A DNA stretch of 64,000 bases from Saturnia japonica. Its lineage: Eukaryota; Arthropoda; Insecta; Lepidoptera; Saturniidae. The stretch lies in NCBI GenBank assembly GCA_033032175.1, contig CM065321.1, forward strand, positions 9,012,501 to 9,076,500, given 5' to 3'. Below, in pieces: positions 45,516 to 57,090 of this stretch (the first letter of the stretch is position 1; the number at the start of each line of letters is the position of its first letter). The position numbers and the translations under genes were made by a program. The notes under the pieces are model-generated. The model did not search any database. It was not told the DNA's origin and saw only the letters and a program-made list of their open reading frames with translations.

Positions 45516-45828
45516 ACTTCTTCATCTTTTTATTTTGACGCCATAAAAAGCACTTGCCAGTGTCAACGTTTTTAAGATTTTGCAAAATTTTCCAATATAC
45601 GATGGGGAGTCTTCTGACAAGATGGTGGCTCCCTTGTCAGAACTATATCTGCAGTTTTTGTAACATCTCAAATACTTTATATTTATAGTCCACCTCACTT
45701 ATGCCCCACAATCAAACTATGTTACGCAAAATTCCATTAATACTACATAATATAAGGTAAAACCTTAGTTAATTAATTAAAAATAAAAACCACCACATGT
45801 TACTTCAAAATCCCGCCAAAAAACTCCG
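45516..45828 (-). mobile_element. SINE-like insertion, second copy
   Basis: Inverted relative of 10,282-10,609, sharing 'aacaagggagccaccatctt'-like and 'ggcgggattttgaagtaac' words read on the minus strand. Flanked by GTAATTTATGT (45,505-45,515) and GTAATTAATGT (45,829-45,839), an 11-bp duplication with one change. The tail near 45,517 is AAGAAG on the minus strand. Confidence 0.7.
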
Positions 45829-46072
45829 TAATTAATGTTGTGTATAGAATTATTAAAATTTACTCTTAATTTAATTGCATTTAAAAAGTTTAAATATAAA
45901 ACAGTTGATGCATGTGCATACGCGCGTAAGAAGTTAAGATAACTTCTTTGAACAGTCACATTCGATGTTGTGTCACGGATAACTTTGAGTCCGATTATCT
46001 TCACCACAATAAAACATGATATTTAGCAATTAAGTTCAAATTGTAGACTTTTTTTTACAATGTACAATGCGC

Positions 46073-46791
46073 CGCCCCCAAAACCGAACATCCACCGCGA
46101 ACAACGCTGGCCGTGTAATATTTACCGATCCCGTTGATAAGACCGAGGAAATAAACAAATACTACTCCACCATCTCGCCAAACAGAGCGTGCTCGTGCCC
46201 ACTGCCGCGAATCCACCGTTCCCTCCGTATGGAACGAGTGGCTAACTTCGGTATCGCACACTCACCGCCACAAACCTCCCTCTCTCGCGGCAACTCAAGT
46301 CTAGGTCCGTTCCTCGGTGTGAAACCCATGAGTCTGGCAGCCGTCCGCACGATACAGGTGACACTGCACATGCAATCACTTAGCCACCCACACACAATAT
46401 GTTCATACATACGTGCACACCTCACAGGTACATAGGTTCTGTAAGGAACCTTTTTTTCTTTTTTTTACGCTAGTTAGTGTATACCTTATTTCAGACCACT
46501 AAACTCACTCACTCACTGCTCAGGAGGCAGGGACATGTATATATGTATATGTTAGTTTAGCTCGAATTTTACGGATAGGGAATTAGTCAGATCGCGAGTT
46601 CTTCGCAATCGCGGCAACAGCCCAAGCTGAGGTCCAGCCTCTTTGGCACCCTTGCGCACTTGTTTCCCACGCTTTCGCAGCTGAGTGCTTAAGCACTCAC
46701 CCGCAAGCCCGGTAAATATGTAATAGTCATCAGCGGCTCTGTTTTTGGATAGGGTCCCTCAGGCTAACAGTAAGGTCAAATCGAAAAAAAA
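46073..46791 (+). mobile_element. Jockey-like LINE 3' end, 5'-truncated
   Basis: 719 bp covering the distal ORF2/3' UTR region and ending in an A tail (46,784-46,791). AATGCGC at 46,066-46,072 and 46,792-46,798 is a likely 7-bp duplication. The terminal unit is more diverged than in the 47.6 kb copy ('cggtaaatatgtaatagtca'). A 122-codon frame through it is residual and lacks any recognised motif. Confidence 0.85.
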
Positions 46792-46799
46792 AATGCGCA

Positions 46800-47580
46800 G
46801 TATTGTTCAAAAATCACTCTTACATTTTTTTCATAACGTGCACAAAGAAGTATAATCTAAAAAAAAATTGCATCTTTTATAGTTCTAATCAGATTTCACT
46901 ATCATGAATAGGTATAATATAAAAAATCTCTGTAACCTAAGAAGTTATTTGAGTGAGACCGGTTGTTGATAAATATCCAATAAACGCAAATAATTATTGT
47001 CGGTATAAAGTCACACGACTTGGTTAGTAAACACGAATTATTGCCAGATCAGAGGCGCAATTCGATTTATTTAGAGGAGGCGGATAGATAAACAATTCGT
47101 CTCTTTCTTTATAAGATTTTGCTCGAAGATACGCTTTTGTGTGTTAACATTCTTCGTATACATAAATATAGAGATGAGATACCCACAAAGTCGTCATTAT
47201 AACTCTTATAATCCACTGCATTAATAACTAATAAGCTGACTGTAAAAATAAAATAATATGTTTTTATAAATAATCTAGATGAATGTGCGTTTACTAAAAG
47301 CTTCAATAAAATTAAATGGATTTGTTTAAGTATCAAACTTTAATGATATTAACTTTTTTGAATTAGTTCTTTGGTGAAATCCATTACTACGGATGCTGTA
47401 GAGTATTCTAGATTTCAGAATAAAAAAACTATGCATGGTGTATCGTGGTGTCTTTTTATAATGTCGATACTGGCTAATAGTAGTAGTTACCACCCTGATG
47501 TTGCAAAACTTTTGTCAAGCACCGGTAGGCATTTTCCGATAGCTGCAATTGAGAGTCAGTCCTTTTATACTCGGTTTGTT
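46800..47580. other. No gene seen
   Basis: AT-rich. The minus-strand ORF at 47,109-47,336 is not protein-like. The sequence just before 47,582 continues after the LINE as a lepidopteran repeat ('cacatcattacttgacatca'). Confidence 0.4.
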
Positions 47581-47594
47581 TATCATCTTAGATC

Positions 47595-48393
47595 CCTTAA
47601 TAAAAGCGGCAGCTTCTTATGTTCCCGACCCCAACGCCTGCCGGAGAAAACGCCGGCCGCGTAATATATTAACTGACCCGCCCGACCAAACCGAAAAAGC
47701 TAACGCGTTCTACGCCAACACCGTCTCTCCAAACAGAGCGTGCCACCGCCCACGCCCGCGTAACCACCGTTCTCTCCGCAGAGGACGGGCGGTCAACTTC
47801 GCTCCCGCACACCCGTCACGTCCACCCTCTCTAGCGGCAACCCAAGCCTAGGTCCGTTCCTCGGTGTGAAGCCCTTGGGTCAGGCAGCCGCCCGCGCGAT
47901 ACAAAGTGACACTATACGTGCAACACTTAGTTACCCACACACAACATTACACACGTATGAACACACACACGTGCACACCACACAGGTACATAGGTTCTGT
48001 AAGGGACCTTTTTTTTTCTTTTTTTGCGCTAGTTAGACTATTGCGCTAGTTAGTGTAGAAAAACCATTCCGATTATCAAATACACATACGCATGGTCCAC
48101 TCCTTCCTCCCAGGAGGAGGGGAACGTGCATATGAGTATATATTAGTTAGCTCGAATTCTCATAGTATTAGGGAATTAGTTAGATCGCGACTTTTTCGCA
48201 TTCGCGACGACCGCCCGAGTCGAGGTTCGGCCACTCTGGCACCCTCGTGCGGGTCGTCACAAACTTTCGCGGCTGAGTGCCCTAAGCGCTCGCCCCCAAG
48301 TCCGGTGAAGCTGTAAAAGCCGCAGCGGCTCTGTTTTAGGATAGGGCCCCTAAGGCTAACAGTGTAGTCAGTTAAAAAAAAAAAAAAAAAAAA
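47595..48393 (+). mobile_element. Jockey-like LINE 3' end, young, 13-bp TSD
   Basis: 799-bp insertion bracketed by perfect ATCATCTTAGATC copies (47,582-47,594 and 48,394-48,406). Starts in the distal ORF2 region ('acgcctgccggagaaaacgc'), passes 'cacacaggtacataggttct' and ends in 'aaggctaacagtgtagtcag' plus about 20 A. The long tail and perfect duplication show a recent target-primed event, so the family has been active not long ago. Confidence 0.95.
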
Positions 48394-48409
48394 ATCATCT
48401 TAGATCACA

Positions 48410-49418
48410 TCATTACTTGACATCAGGTGACATTGTGGTTAAACGTTATTCTTATAAAATGTAAAAAAAATTACCAGAATAAAATCTAGAGATAATTTTC
48501 TTTATTAATTTAATTTAGCAGACAGAAAATAAATTTATGATGAAGAATGTATATTAAAGGAAAGTTATTTCTTTCAAATTTACTTGACCTCGTCTCTGAT
48601 ACCAGTAAACAGACAGAGACAGTATAATAAGTACATTACAACGGTCCAACGATCTCATCCCTTCTTTATCGGTCAATAACGAAAGCCAGTAGTATAAGAA
48701 ATTTATAAATGCTATTACTTCGAAATTTTCAAGTTTACGAACTGTGAATTCTTCCGGCTTAAATTTTATTATTTTTTTCGTATCGCATTGTGTTTATTTG
48801 TAATATAAAAAAAGAAATATTTTATTCGAAAGTACTGGTAGCTATAACAACTTTAATAATTATTGTGTTATTTGTAAAATTATTTTAGATTTTTATAAAT
48901 ATCTTTAAAGTAAATATACGATCAAAGGAGCTCGTAAGACGTAGATTCGAAAATAATTATGTTTCTTACGTAGATTAACAAGAGATACTCGATTGGAAAA
49001 TTGGTGAACGAAGTAAATTTGACACATGATTGAAACCAAACGGAGAATAAAGCTTCGATTGCTAATTACATCTCTGAATATTTCGTATTTTCACGCATCT
49101 GTGAATCTTGGTAAAGATTAATAATACAAGTAGTATATTAATTAGTAGGATTACATAGTAAAATTTTCATTTCTGAATATATACAAATTAAAAGAAAGAT
49201 TTTGTTTATACTAGCTCGACACCATGACTGCATAGTACTGAATGGTAAGTAAGGTACAGTACACAAAAAATGGCGATAAAAATTTCATCGGTAGTCGGCA
49301 GTCGTCGATGTTATTCCGATATTAAGAACATATCTATGATATTTGAAAGGTTATTTGCATAACGTGTATTGTTTACCAAATTCAAGTTTGTCAATTATGT
49401 TTTCCACCATTGATATTT
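48410..49418. other. AT-rich DNA, no gene seen
   Basis: No open coding segment, tRNA-like box or paired repeat noticed. Confidence 0.45.
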
Positions 49419-49419
49419 T

Positions 49420-49545
49420 ACTAAGTACTAGCTGTACTTGTGACTTCGTCCGCGTGCAATATCGTATTCGTCGACTCGACGATGGCGCGGCGGCTAAGAG
49501 GAACGTGCGTGTAGGGTGCGCGTGGTGCTGGATACTACTTTAGTA
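49420..49545 (+). repeat. Lepidopteran repeat ('tactagctgtacttgtgac')
   Basis: 'actagctgtacttgtgactt', 'cgtccgcgtg' and 'ggcggctaagaggaacgtgc' parallel 23,200-23,300. Confidence 0.5.
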
Positions 49546-50034
49546 TATTTTATTCGCACGTCATCCCAATTCTTTTTTAAAATAAAAGTAGTCTAAGTTA
49601 CTCCTTATAATATCAGTTATCTGTCAGTGAAAGTTCCGTTAAAAACGGTACAACCGTTTTGAAGATTAACCTGGACGAACAGAAAGACAAACTCACAATA
49701 ATTAAAAAAAAAATTACTGGTTGCACTCCAGGAGTGCCGACAGAAGTGAAAACTTATTTTGGCGCGTTAGACATTTTTTAGATGGGTACTAGAGTTATTG
49801 GGTTATCGGGTTATGAATTGTATTTTATTAGTTATTCAAAATTTTAAAATACATTTAATATTATTTTATGACAGACGCGTTCGCGGTCTGCTATATGTAC
49901 ATGCATATATGCACACACTATAGCTGCGTCTCATAACGGTGTCACGAGTCCAGAGATTTTATCTCATCTAAAAACATGCGTACCACGATAAAAGAACTTT
50001 TCACTTCAAAAAAAAGTTTTTAATATAAGTATCC

Positions 50035-50100
50035 TATATACTTTCATATGTATTTAGTAAAAAGCTGTTATTTTGACATTACAAACAGGCATTTAAGTTT
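50035..50100 (+). repeat. Retroposon 3' end fragment, second copy
   Basis: 'ttcatatgtatttagtaaaa' and 'gctgttattttgacattaca', as at 27,120-27,200. Confidence 0.55.
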
Positions 50101-50361
50101 TAAATTTCAAAAATAATAATGATATAGAATTATTGTTATTAACTTTAACAACGTGTATAATGTAGATATATTATTGTACAATTTTCTTTGTGTCGAATCT
50201 ATTCACAATTTTAAGAAAACTTCGGCATTGGTATGATTTTCTGAAATTAAATTTTACCAGAAACTTTTTCCTAAGGATATTGCTGAAATTGTTATGTATT
50301 TTATTGTTAAAATCAAATTGATATTAACTGTTAGTAAGGTTGAAGAAAGTATTAAACAGCT

Positions 50362-50625
50362 ATGATATCTTTTGTAAACGTTCCCCTTTCTGCACAATCG
50401 GCACGGGCAATGAATTTACCCGAGTTCACTTACTGTAATAGATTAAAGGCACCGATAGTGTCATTGGACGATAGGAACATGGAACTAATAACTCCCCCGT
50501 TACAGTTTGTAAATTCTAAATTCACGTACACATTGAAAGCGTGTATTGGAAATGCACCGAATACAGAAAACTTTTATTTCCTTTCGAAATGTATTTATAA
50601 AAACCTTCTTAATTGTATAAAGTAA
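50362..50625 (+). CDS. Unrecognised 87-codon ORF, protein-like
   Basis: ATG to TAA with no frame breaks; composition is more balanced than the AT-rich flanks, with mixed codon use. The sequence begins MISFVNVPLSAQSARAMN and contains LPEFTYCNRLKAPIVSLDD and LITPPLQFVNSKFTYTLKAC. No signal peptide, membrane segment or known motif is visible. The bases before the ATG read 'attaaacagct', which could be a weak splice acceptor, so this may be the last exon of a gene or a stranded gene fragment. The last 15 residues become Asn/Lys/Ile-rich, suggesting the true coding end may be earlier. Function unknown. Confidence 0.35.
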   Translation: MISFVNVPLSAQSARAMNLPEFTYCNRLKAPIVSLDDRNMELITPPLQFVNSKFTYTLKACIGNAPNTENFYFLSKCIYKNLLNCIK

Positions 50626-50714
50626 CTGAGTTACTCATATATAAGTTACTAAGTTTCTGAAGATACAAATATGTTCTTAACATATTAGTAGTAGTCATAA
50701 AATATCTATGCGCT

Positions 50715-51065
50715 TAAGAGATTGTTTGTTTGTTTGAACGCGCTAATTAATCTCTGAAACTATCAATCAGATTTGTAAAATATTTCTTTTTCAATAAATA
50801 GGCTTACGTTTGACTACTATCTCGCCTGATTGTAAGTGATGATGTTGGTCTACGACGGAGCACGCCTGCCTAGAAAGTACTTTTTATTCATTTGATGACT
50901 TGAAGATATCCAGGTTGTAATTATCGGAAAATACAAACTCTGGCAAAGAATCCCATTCTTTAGCGGTGCGCATGATAAATGTGCAATCAAAACGCTCCGT
51001 GCGCACTGGCGCAATTATGCAATTCCAACGCACATTTGTCGAAATGTATCTGTAAAAAACCGAAA
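50715..51065 (+). repeat. Two lepidopteran repeats in series
   Basis: 50,715-50,800 'gaacgcgctaattaatctct' joins 50,805-51,065 'actatctcgcctgattgtaa', 'gtgatgatg', 'agaatcccattctttagcgg' and 'tgcgcatgataaatg'. The second type also appears as a fragment at 32,905-32,950. Non-coding. Confidence 0.6.
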
Positions 51066-51069
51066 AACT

Positions 51070-53805
51070 AACAACTTTACGTCGATTTTCAAGGCTTTGC
51101 AGGCTTGCCTCAATTATCGAATCGTTTATAGTTTATTTATTAAGGAAGTTTGAGGGTGTATAACTTTACGCTGCGAACGTAAGAAGCTAAACATTAACCG
51201 CGATCGTCAAGTAATCAGGCAAGCTGAAGACCAGTACGGAAAGTGAGAACAATTATAGGCTACACGGGTGCTTTGACAGCAGCGCGGCGTCGCGTGATAA
51301 GTGGTCGAATATATTTAACATGGTGAAATCGTGCGCTCAGCTAGTGTTTATACAAAAAAGTAATAAGCAGATGTTAAATTTATATCTTTGCTTGTGGTAT
51401 ATCCATACAATTTTCCTTAGTCTTATTAACTTCTATACAATGATTGATGGATCGTGTAAAACTTTTGCTACCATTTATTAGTACGCGGATCATTTTGTTA
51501 ATCTGTGGTCGTTATGTACTAACTGTATGAAAGTCTTGGCCGTCCTGGGACCAAATCGGCAGTGGTATGTAGCCATTAGATTCGTTATCGGCACGCATGA
51601 ATGATTTCTGTAGCCGTTTCTCACAGGGCGCAGGGATCCGTTTTGTTATATGATCGACCATGCGTTTATACATTTCATTTTGCGTGTATAATATGATATA
51701 GATTTAACTAATGGTTTCTGTTCAAATATTATTTTTACTAATTATGAAAAGAGTAGGTAGATGCCAATTCCATCTCTTCGAATGGATATTTGTATACTTA
51801 CAATAATTGAGATTGATAAACTATGAACTACTACTACTACAACCGTGAAAGTTGGTAGATCTAAGTGTTTTTTCATAAAGAAAGTTTATAGGTGTGCTAT
51901 TTCTGAACTCGGTAGATTGCGCTGTGGTCGACATATTGACTACAGGAAAGGCAGTATAATCTCTAGGCCAGCTACTTATTTATAATAGAGATTTGTATCA
52001 TGTCCAATGATTAATGTAGTGAGTACCTAAATCGATAGGAATTATAAAGACAATACAATCCAATTGTCAGTAACCTATATTAAGAGTGTTTCAATTCATT
52101 TTTTTAGGCAGTATGAGTTCAATCTTACTTTTACCCAATAAATATCTAACCCACATACAGTTTTTGTTATGCGAACTAAATAGCTGATATGAATCCATAC
52201 ATAATATAAACATTAACCACCTCCATAAATATTTAACAATCATTTTCATCATACAAAAGTCTGTACTGTTTAGGATAGAACTTGAAACTACCACTTCATC
52301 ATGAGGTTTATTATTTATTACTTAAATGATGCTTTTAAGAATATACGGTTATATTCAAAATACTCCCGTAGCTTACAGATCTGATCCTGTAATAATTAAT
52401 GTACAATTTATTTAACTCTACCTCACGATGATATTTTAAACGAAACTAAACTAAAAGAACACAGATGTCTATACAGAATATATCTAAAGTACTTCTAAAT
52501 CGCTTGGAATTACTGCCCTTCAATGAATTTTCCGATCCTATATTACAAAAGGTTTGTAAGTAGTCCCTTTATTTTAAGATTTGTTAAAAAGTGCCGGAGT
52601 AAAAATCTTCTGCAAGATTGTAGGGCTCAGTTTACCGGAGAAATTATTGCGGGTAAGAAAAACTGTTTCAATAGTAGTTACAACGAGAGAATAAAATAGA
52701 GGCTTAGAATAATGTCATGTCGTGAAGATAAGAATTGGGGAAAGACTCCTGGGAAAAGTGTAACTGCGGAATATAGAAGAAAATTTGATAATGTGGTAGC
52801 TGTGAAAACATACCGTAAATCTGATGTTTTTTACCAATTATATTATAAATAGCAGTGTCCACCGCTCCGCGATTACTATGAATTGATTATTTTCATTTAT
52901 TTATTTATTAGTTACCGTTTTTCAGTTCAATCCAGACATATAAACAGACAGACGAAAAATTGTAATGTAACCTTCGTCATCTGTGGTTATATAAATATAA
53001 CAGATATCTGGGTAATTTAACTCAAACTTTGCTGTTCCTGACATATTAATATAAATAATATTATATAATTGATTGAATTTACTAATTGATAACAGTCATA
53101 CACAAAAGTACTTCATTGTAATCTTAATTGTATCTAAGATTATTAGACACAACGGGAAACTTGATTATGTTTTCAATAAACTTTTGTTTCTATGACATTT
53201 CATGGTAACACCGGATACAATATATACGTTCCAAACAAATTATTCCAAACACCACATTAACTTTCATTATAAATGACCAAATACTTTATATCGAACTGTC
53301 ACTAAGTTTGGCAGAATAAATATTTACAAAACAACTTAGAAATATATATTTATTTATAGGTGTTTTTCATACATTGAAGCTATCAGCATGAAGTCTATAG
53401 AAATTACATTAATTTAATTTAATTACAATGTGAAATCTGAGGCGGATGCTGTGAAACTAAATATTGGATATCTGCCTCAATGTTTGTAAGGAACAAACGA
53501 AGGTTTCCTCATTTGGAAATGTTCGGTGGTTTATTTATTTGGTAATAACATCATTAACAGTACTAAAGCCTGATTCCACTAGATATTTAGATCTAGATAT
53601 TTGTTAAGATATTAAAAAGTTTTGACGTGATATAAACAAAGTTTTCCAACAAAAACGATTCACAGTATGTGTTTTTAGATTTGTATAATATTTAAAGTAA
53701 AATTTGTGAATTAGTTAATCAGTAATTACTTAAAAACAAGTAATAAACTTGAGAACATTAAACAAATTTGGAGTTGCGGGAAGTGATTCAGTAAAACGCG
53801 TAAGC
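51070..53805. other. Long stretch without assignable gene
   Basis: Scattered GC-richer patches (51,280-51,320; 51,540-51,680; 52,590-52,680). At 52,617-52,652 a 36-nt open piece (IVGLSLPEKLLR) lies between CAAG and GGTAAG, but the acceptor is poor. Nothing is supported as a gene. Confidence 0.4.
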
Positions 53806-53812
53806 GACACCT

Positions 53813-54822
53813 TGTTATGATTATAATTTAATTTAGGATAGTTATGTATAAATTTCCAGCATACCTTACAATTTTCAGTTAATATAGGTTTTACAAATTA
53901 TTATTACACAATTTTAATGTCCATAACCGAGACGTTCTTCTTGCTCCGACAGCTCAGCGTAGAGATCCTTGCCTAGGATCTAGAATAGAAGTCAGCACGG
54001 TGTAGGCCGTATCAGGATACACTGCTCAAGCAGACAACGCAGCACCAAATATCTTATCTATTGAGATTTCCTCATATGTAAAAGGAAGTTATTATTTGTA
54101 TTATAAATACAAAATCCAGGTGATACTTTCCCGGTAGTGTTCTTTCAATGTTCAGTAAGTATTTGTCGTTTTGACAAAGGGTATTTCACCCATATTAATA
54201 TTAAAATTATAAATATGTTATAAAATAAACTATCTTTTCGACTCCCAGGTCTGTTGTACAAATAATTTGGTTTTTATCAAAACACATGATAATTATGATA
54301 TAAACGTTACTTCGATTCAAAGGTCTGCAGTCCAATGAATAAAACATGATCAGATCCATCCTGAAGAATCTGTCATACTCTCTGTTCTAATTTTCTCTTT
54401 TGTTTTCGTTTGAATTCAAAATTTCATCTTACTAGACTTTTCTTATTTTAAAAACTAAAAATAAATCTAATCATAGATTTATTTTGCTAAACTAGAACCT
54501 GGATAGAATATTTGTCTATACCCGAGAAACTCCTAATCGCGCATGCTCTATTACTATCAAAGAATTATCAATGACAGAGATTGTCATAATATTGCAATGT
54601 AAACAATACGAACCTAAAATATTAACAAAGCTGTTATTAAACCAAAATTATCAAGTTACAAATTATCTAAACGCATCAATACATAAACCTATCATTAATT
54701 GGTATCCTGGAAATAAAAGAATAGGTACACCAAAACAATAATAAGGTAAATCAAATGAACTTATGATGAATAATATAAAGTAGATATTAAATAAGATTAT
54801 CTTCCAGATAAATAATATAACA
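53813..54822 (-). repeat. 3' LTR (left, element on minus strand)
   Basis: Near-identical to 55,935-56,950. It includes a perfect 7-bp stem-loop AGATCCT-TGCCT-AGGATCT at 53,963-53,981. Confidence 0.92.
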
Positions 54823-54838
54823 TTTCCCCTTTGACCCC
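54823..54838 (-). promoter_or_regulatory. Polypurine tract
   Basis: The minus strand reads CGGGGTCAAAGGGGAAA directly before the LTR start (TGTTAT). Such a tract resists RNase H and primes plus-strand DNA synthesis. Its place fixes the orientation. Confidence 0.75.
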
Positions 54839-55305
54839 GTAAAATTTTTCAATTGAAGGAAAAATTTTGATAATATATACTTTATAATATAGAGAGCTAG
54901 CTTCACAATTACATACATCTTTAACATACTAGCAAACATACCTCACCCTATCAAATCCTAACAAAGTTCCATACATACCTCAAACATGTCATCACCAGGC
55001 ACACCGTAGGGGTTGGGGCTCACAGTCAATGGCTCCCACTCCAGAAGTTGCTCGTCATTAAGGCAGAATGGTATATTTTACGAGCTTGCCTACCACTCGA
55101 ATGTTGGCTTTTGTTATGAAGAGTCATCACCCGCTCTTTAACAATAAATAAATATTGATTTTGTCCTATGGCTTATTTAAGGAGTAGACAGCCGCTCCAT
55201 TATATATAAGACTAATATTTAGTCGAATAAACCCCAATATATAAATAAGGATATATAAATATAATTCCACCTCACTCAATATCAGTAATAATTGCTGCAT
55301 AAAAT

Positions 55306-55442
55306 CAGCATAAACGCTGCTTAAGTAACAGCATAACCGCTGCATAAGTAACAGCTTTAGACGCTGCATAATAATACCGGCACAAATGCCGAAAATAATC
55401 TCAGCCTTTAAAATGCTGTAAATATCTTGGACAACAGCCAAG
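55306..55442 (-). other. Array of six short stem-loops in the LTR element interior
   Basis: Units of 23-26 bp each hold a perfect short stem: CAGC/GCTG at 55,306-55,319, 55,329-55,342, 55,352-55,366 and 55,402-55,418; CGGCA/TGCCG at 55,378-55,391; CTTGG/CCAAG at 55,426-55,442. Loops are 4-9 nt. Spacers are A/T-rich. Stems change sequence while keeping complementarity. On the element RNA the array lies about 480 nt downstream of the primer site, in a non-coding interior. It could be a packaging or dimerisation signal, or a decayed tandem repeat. Confidence 0.7.
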
Positions 55443-55919
55443 AAATATAATAAAGATAATAGTACATATAATTAATATTATATAATATACTATAAATAAA
55501 ATAAAATATACTATCCCCATATACACATATACTTAATAATATAAGACCTAAAAAGAAATTTTTATAAAAGGGAAATGTTTTATATTGATGTTTATTTATT
55601 TCAAATTTATAAAAGTAAGCAGTTAACCAAATGATATTCCAAAAAAAATATATATATGTAAAACATATACCAACACTAGATAAAGTGTGTTTTTGAATTT
55701 TTAGGATAATTATATGATATTGTTATATAATATACCTCCTCATTCTACAAGTTATATTAGTTATACTAAATAGAAGTATTTAAATAAATACTGTCAATGA
55801 ATGATGTGAAGAATTTATATATATATAAAATATTATATGTCCAAAATATTTTTCAAAAAAATTTACTATCACGAGTGTGATCGTTTCAGAATTTTGAGGG
55901 AATTATATGGGTTATTTTT

Positions 55920-55932
55920 ACGTTGGGCGCCA
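55920..55932 (-). promoter_or_regulatory. Primer-binding site (tRNA-Lys type)
   Basis: Minus strand TGGCGCCCAACGT, two bases inside the right LTR. It matches the 13-nt primer site complementary to the 3' end of tRNA-Lys used by several insect Gypsy-type elements (family knowledge). Defines the right LTR as the 5' LTR. Confidence 0.8.
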
Positions 55933-55934
55933 AA

Positions 55935-56950
55935 TGTTATGATTATAATTTAATTTAGGATAGTTATGTATAAATTTCCAGCATACCTTACAATTTTCAG
56001 TTAATATAGGGTTTACAAATTATTATTACACAATTTTAATGTCCATAACCGAGACGTTCTTCTTGCTCCGACAGCTCAGCGTAGAGATCCTTGCCTAGGA
56101 TCTAGAATAGAAGTCAGCACGGTGTAGGCCGTATCAGGATACACTGCTCAAGCAGACGACGCAGCACCAAATATCTTATCTATTGAGATTTCCTCATATG
56201 TAAAAGGAAAAGTTATTATTTGTATTATAAATACAAAATCCAGGTGATACTTTCCCGGTAGTGTTCTTTCAATGTTCAGTAAGTATTTGTCGTTTTGACA
56301 AAGGGTATTTCACCCATATTAATATTAAAATTATAAATATGTTATAAAATAAACTATCTTTTCGACTCCCAGGTCTGTTGTACAAATAATTTGGTTTTTA
56401 TCAAAACACATGATAATTATGATATAAACGTTACTTCGATTCAAAGGTCTGCAGTCCAATGAATAAAACATGATCAGATCCATCCTGAAGAATCTGTCAT
56501 ACTCTCTGTTCTAATTTTCTCTTTTGTTTTCGTTTGAATTCAAAATTTCATCTTACTAGACTTTTCTTATTTTAAAAATTAAAAATAAATCTAATCATAG
56601 ATTTATTTTGCTAAACTAGAACCTGGATAGAATATTTGTCTATACCTGAGAAACTCCTAATCGCGCATGCTCTATTACTATCAAAGAATTATCAATGACA
56701 GAGATTGTCATAAATAATATTGCAATGTAAACAATACGAACCTAAAATATTAACAAAGCTGTTAATAAACCAAAATTATCAAGTTACAAATTATCTAAAC
56801 GCATCAATACATAAACCTATCATTAATTGGTATCCTGGAAATAAAAGAATAGGTACACCAAAACAATAATAAGGTAAATCAAATGAACTTATGATGAATA
56901 ATATAAAGTAGATATTAAATAAGATTATCTTCCAGATAAATAATATAACA
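55935..56950 (-). repeat. 5' LTR (right, element on minus strand)
   Basis: Carries two small insertions relative to the left copy ('aaggaaaagtt' for 'aaggaagtt'; 'cataaataatattg' for 'cataatattg') and about five substitutions. Confidence 0.92.
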
Positions 56951-57090
56951 ACCTTTACCACGGCGCTTACGCCTTTCTTCTCGACACAATCGTCGTTTTC
57001 TTGATACAAACTCAATAAAATAAATTTTTTCTACCTGCTTTATTGAGTGAGTAAATTATAATATTACTACAGTGGGACCCTAATTAATTT

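Larger units (their letters stand above)
53813..56950 (-). mobile_element. Young non-autonomous LTR retrotransposon
   Basis: LTRs of 1,010 and 1,016 bp begin TGTTAT and end ATAACA. ACCT flanks both sides (53,809-53,812 and 56,951-56,954), a 4-bp target duplication. The tRNA-type primer site next to the right LTR and the polypurine tract next to the left LTR put the element on the minus strand. The 1,112-bp interior has no gag, protease, RT or integrase, so it needs a helper. About five base changes and a few small indels separate the LTRs, indicating recent insertion. It landed just upstream of the LINE at 57.0 kb. Confidence 0.9.

Noticed and set aside
52617..52652. 36-nt possible micro-exon
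   Set aside because: Open in one frame with a decent donor, but the acceptor lacks a pyrimidine tract.
55166..55441. 91-codon ORF in the LTR element interior
   Set aside because: Leu/Ile-rich reading of the hairpin array on the minus strand, with no gag or pol motif; the array explains the sequence better.
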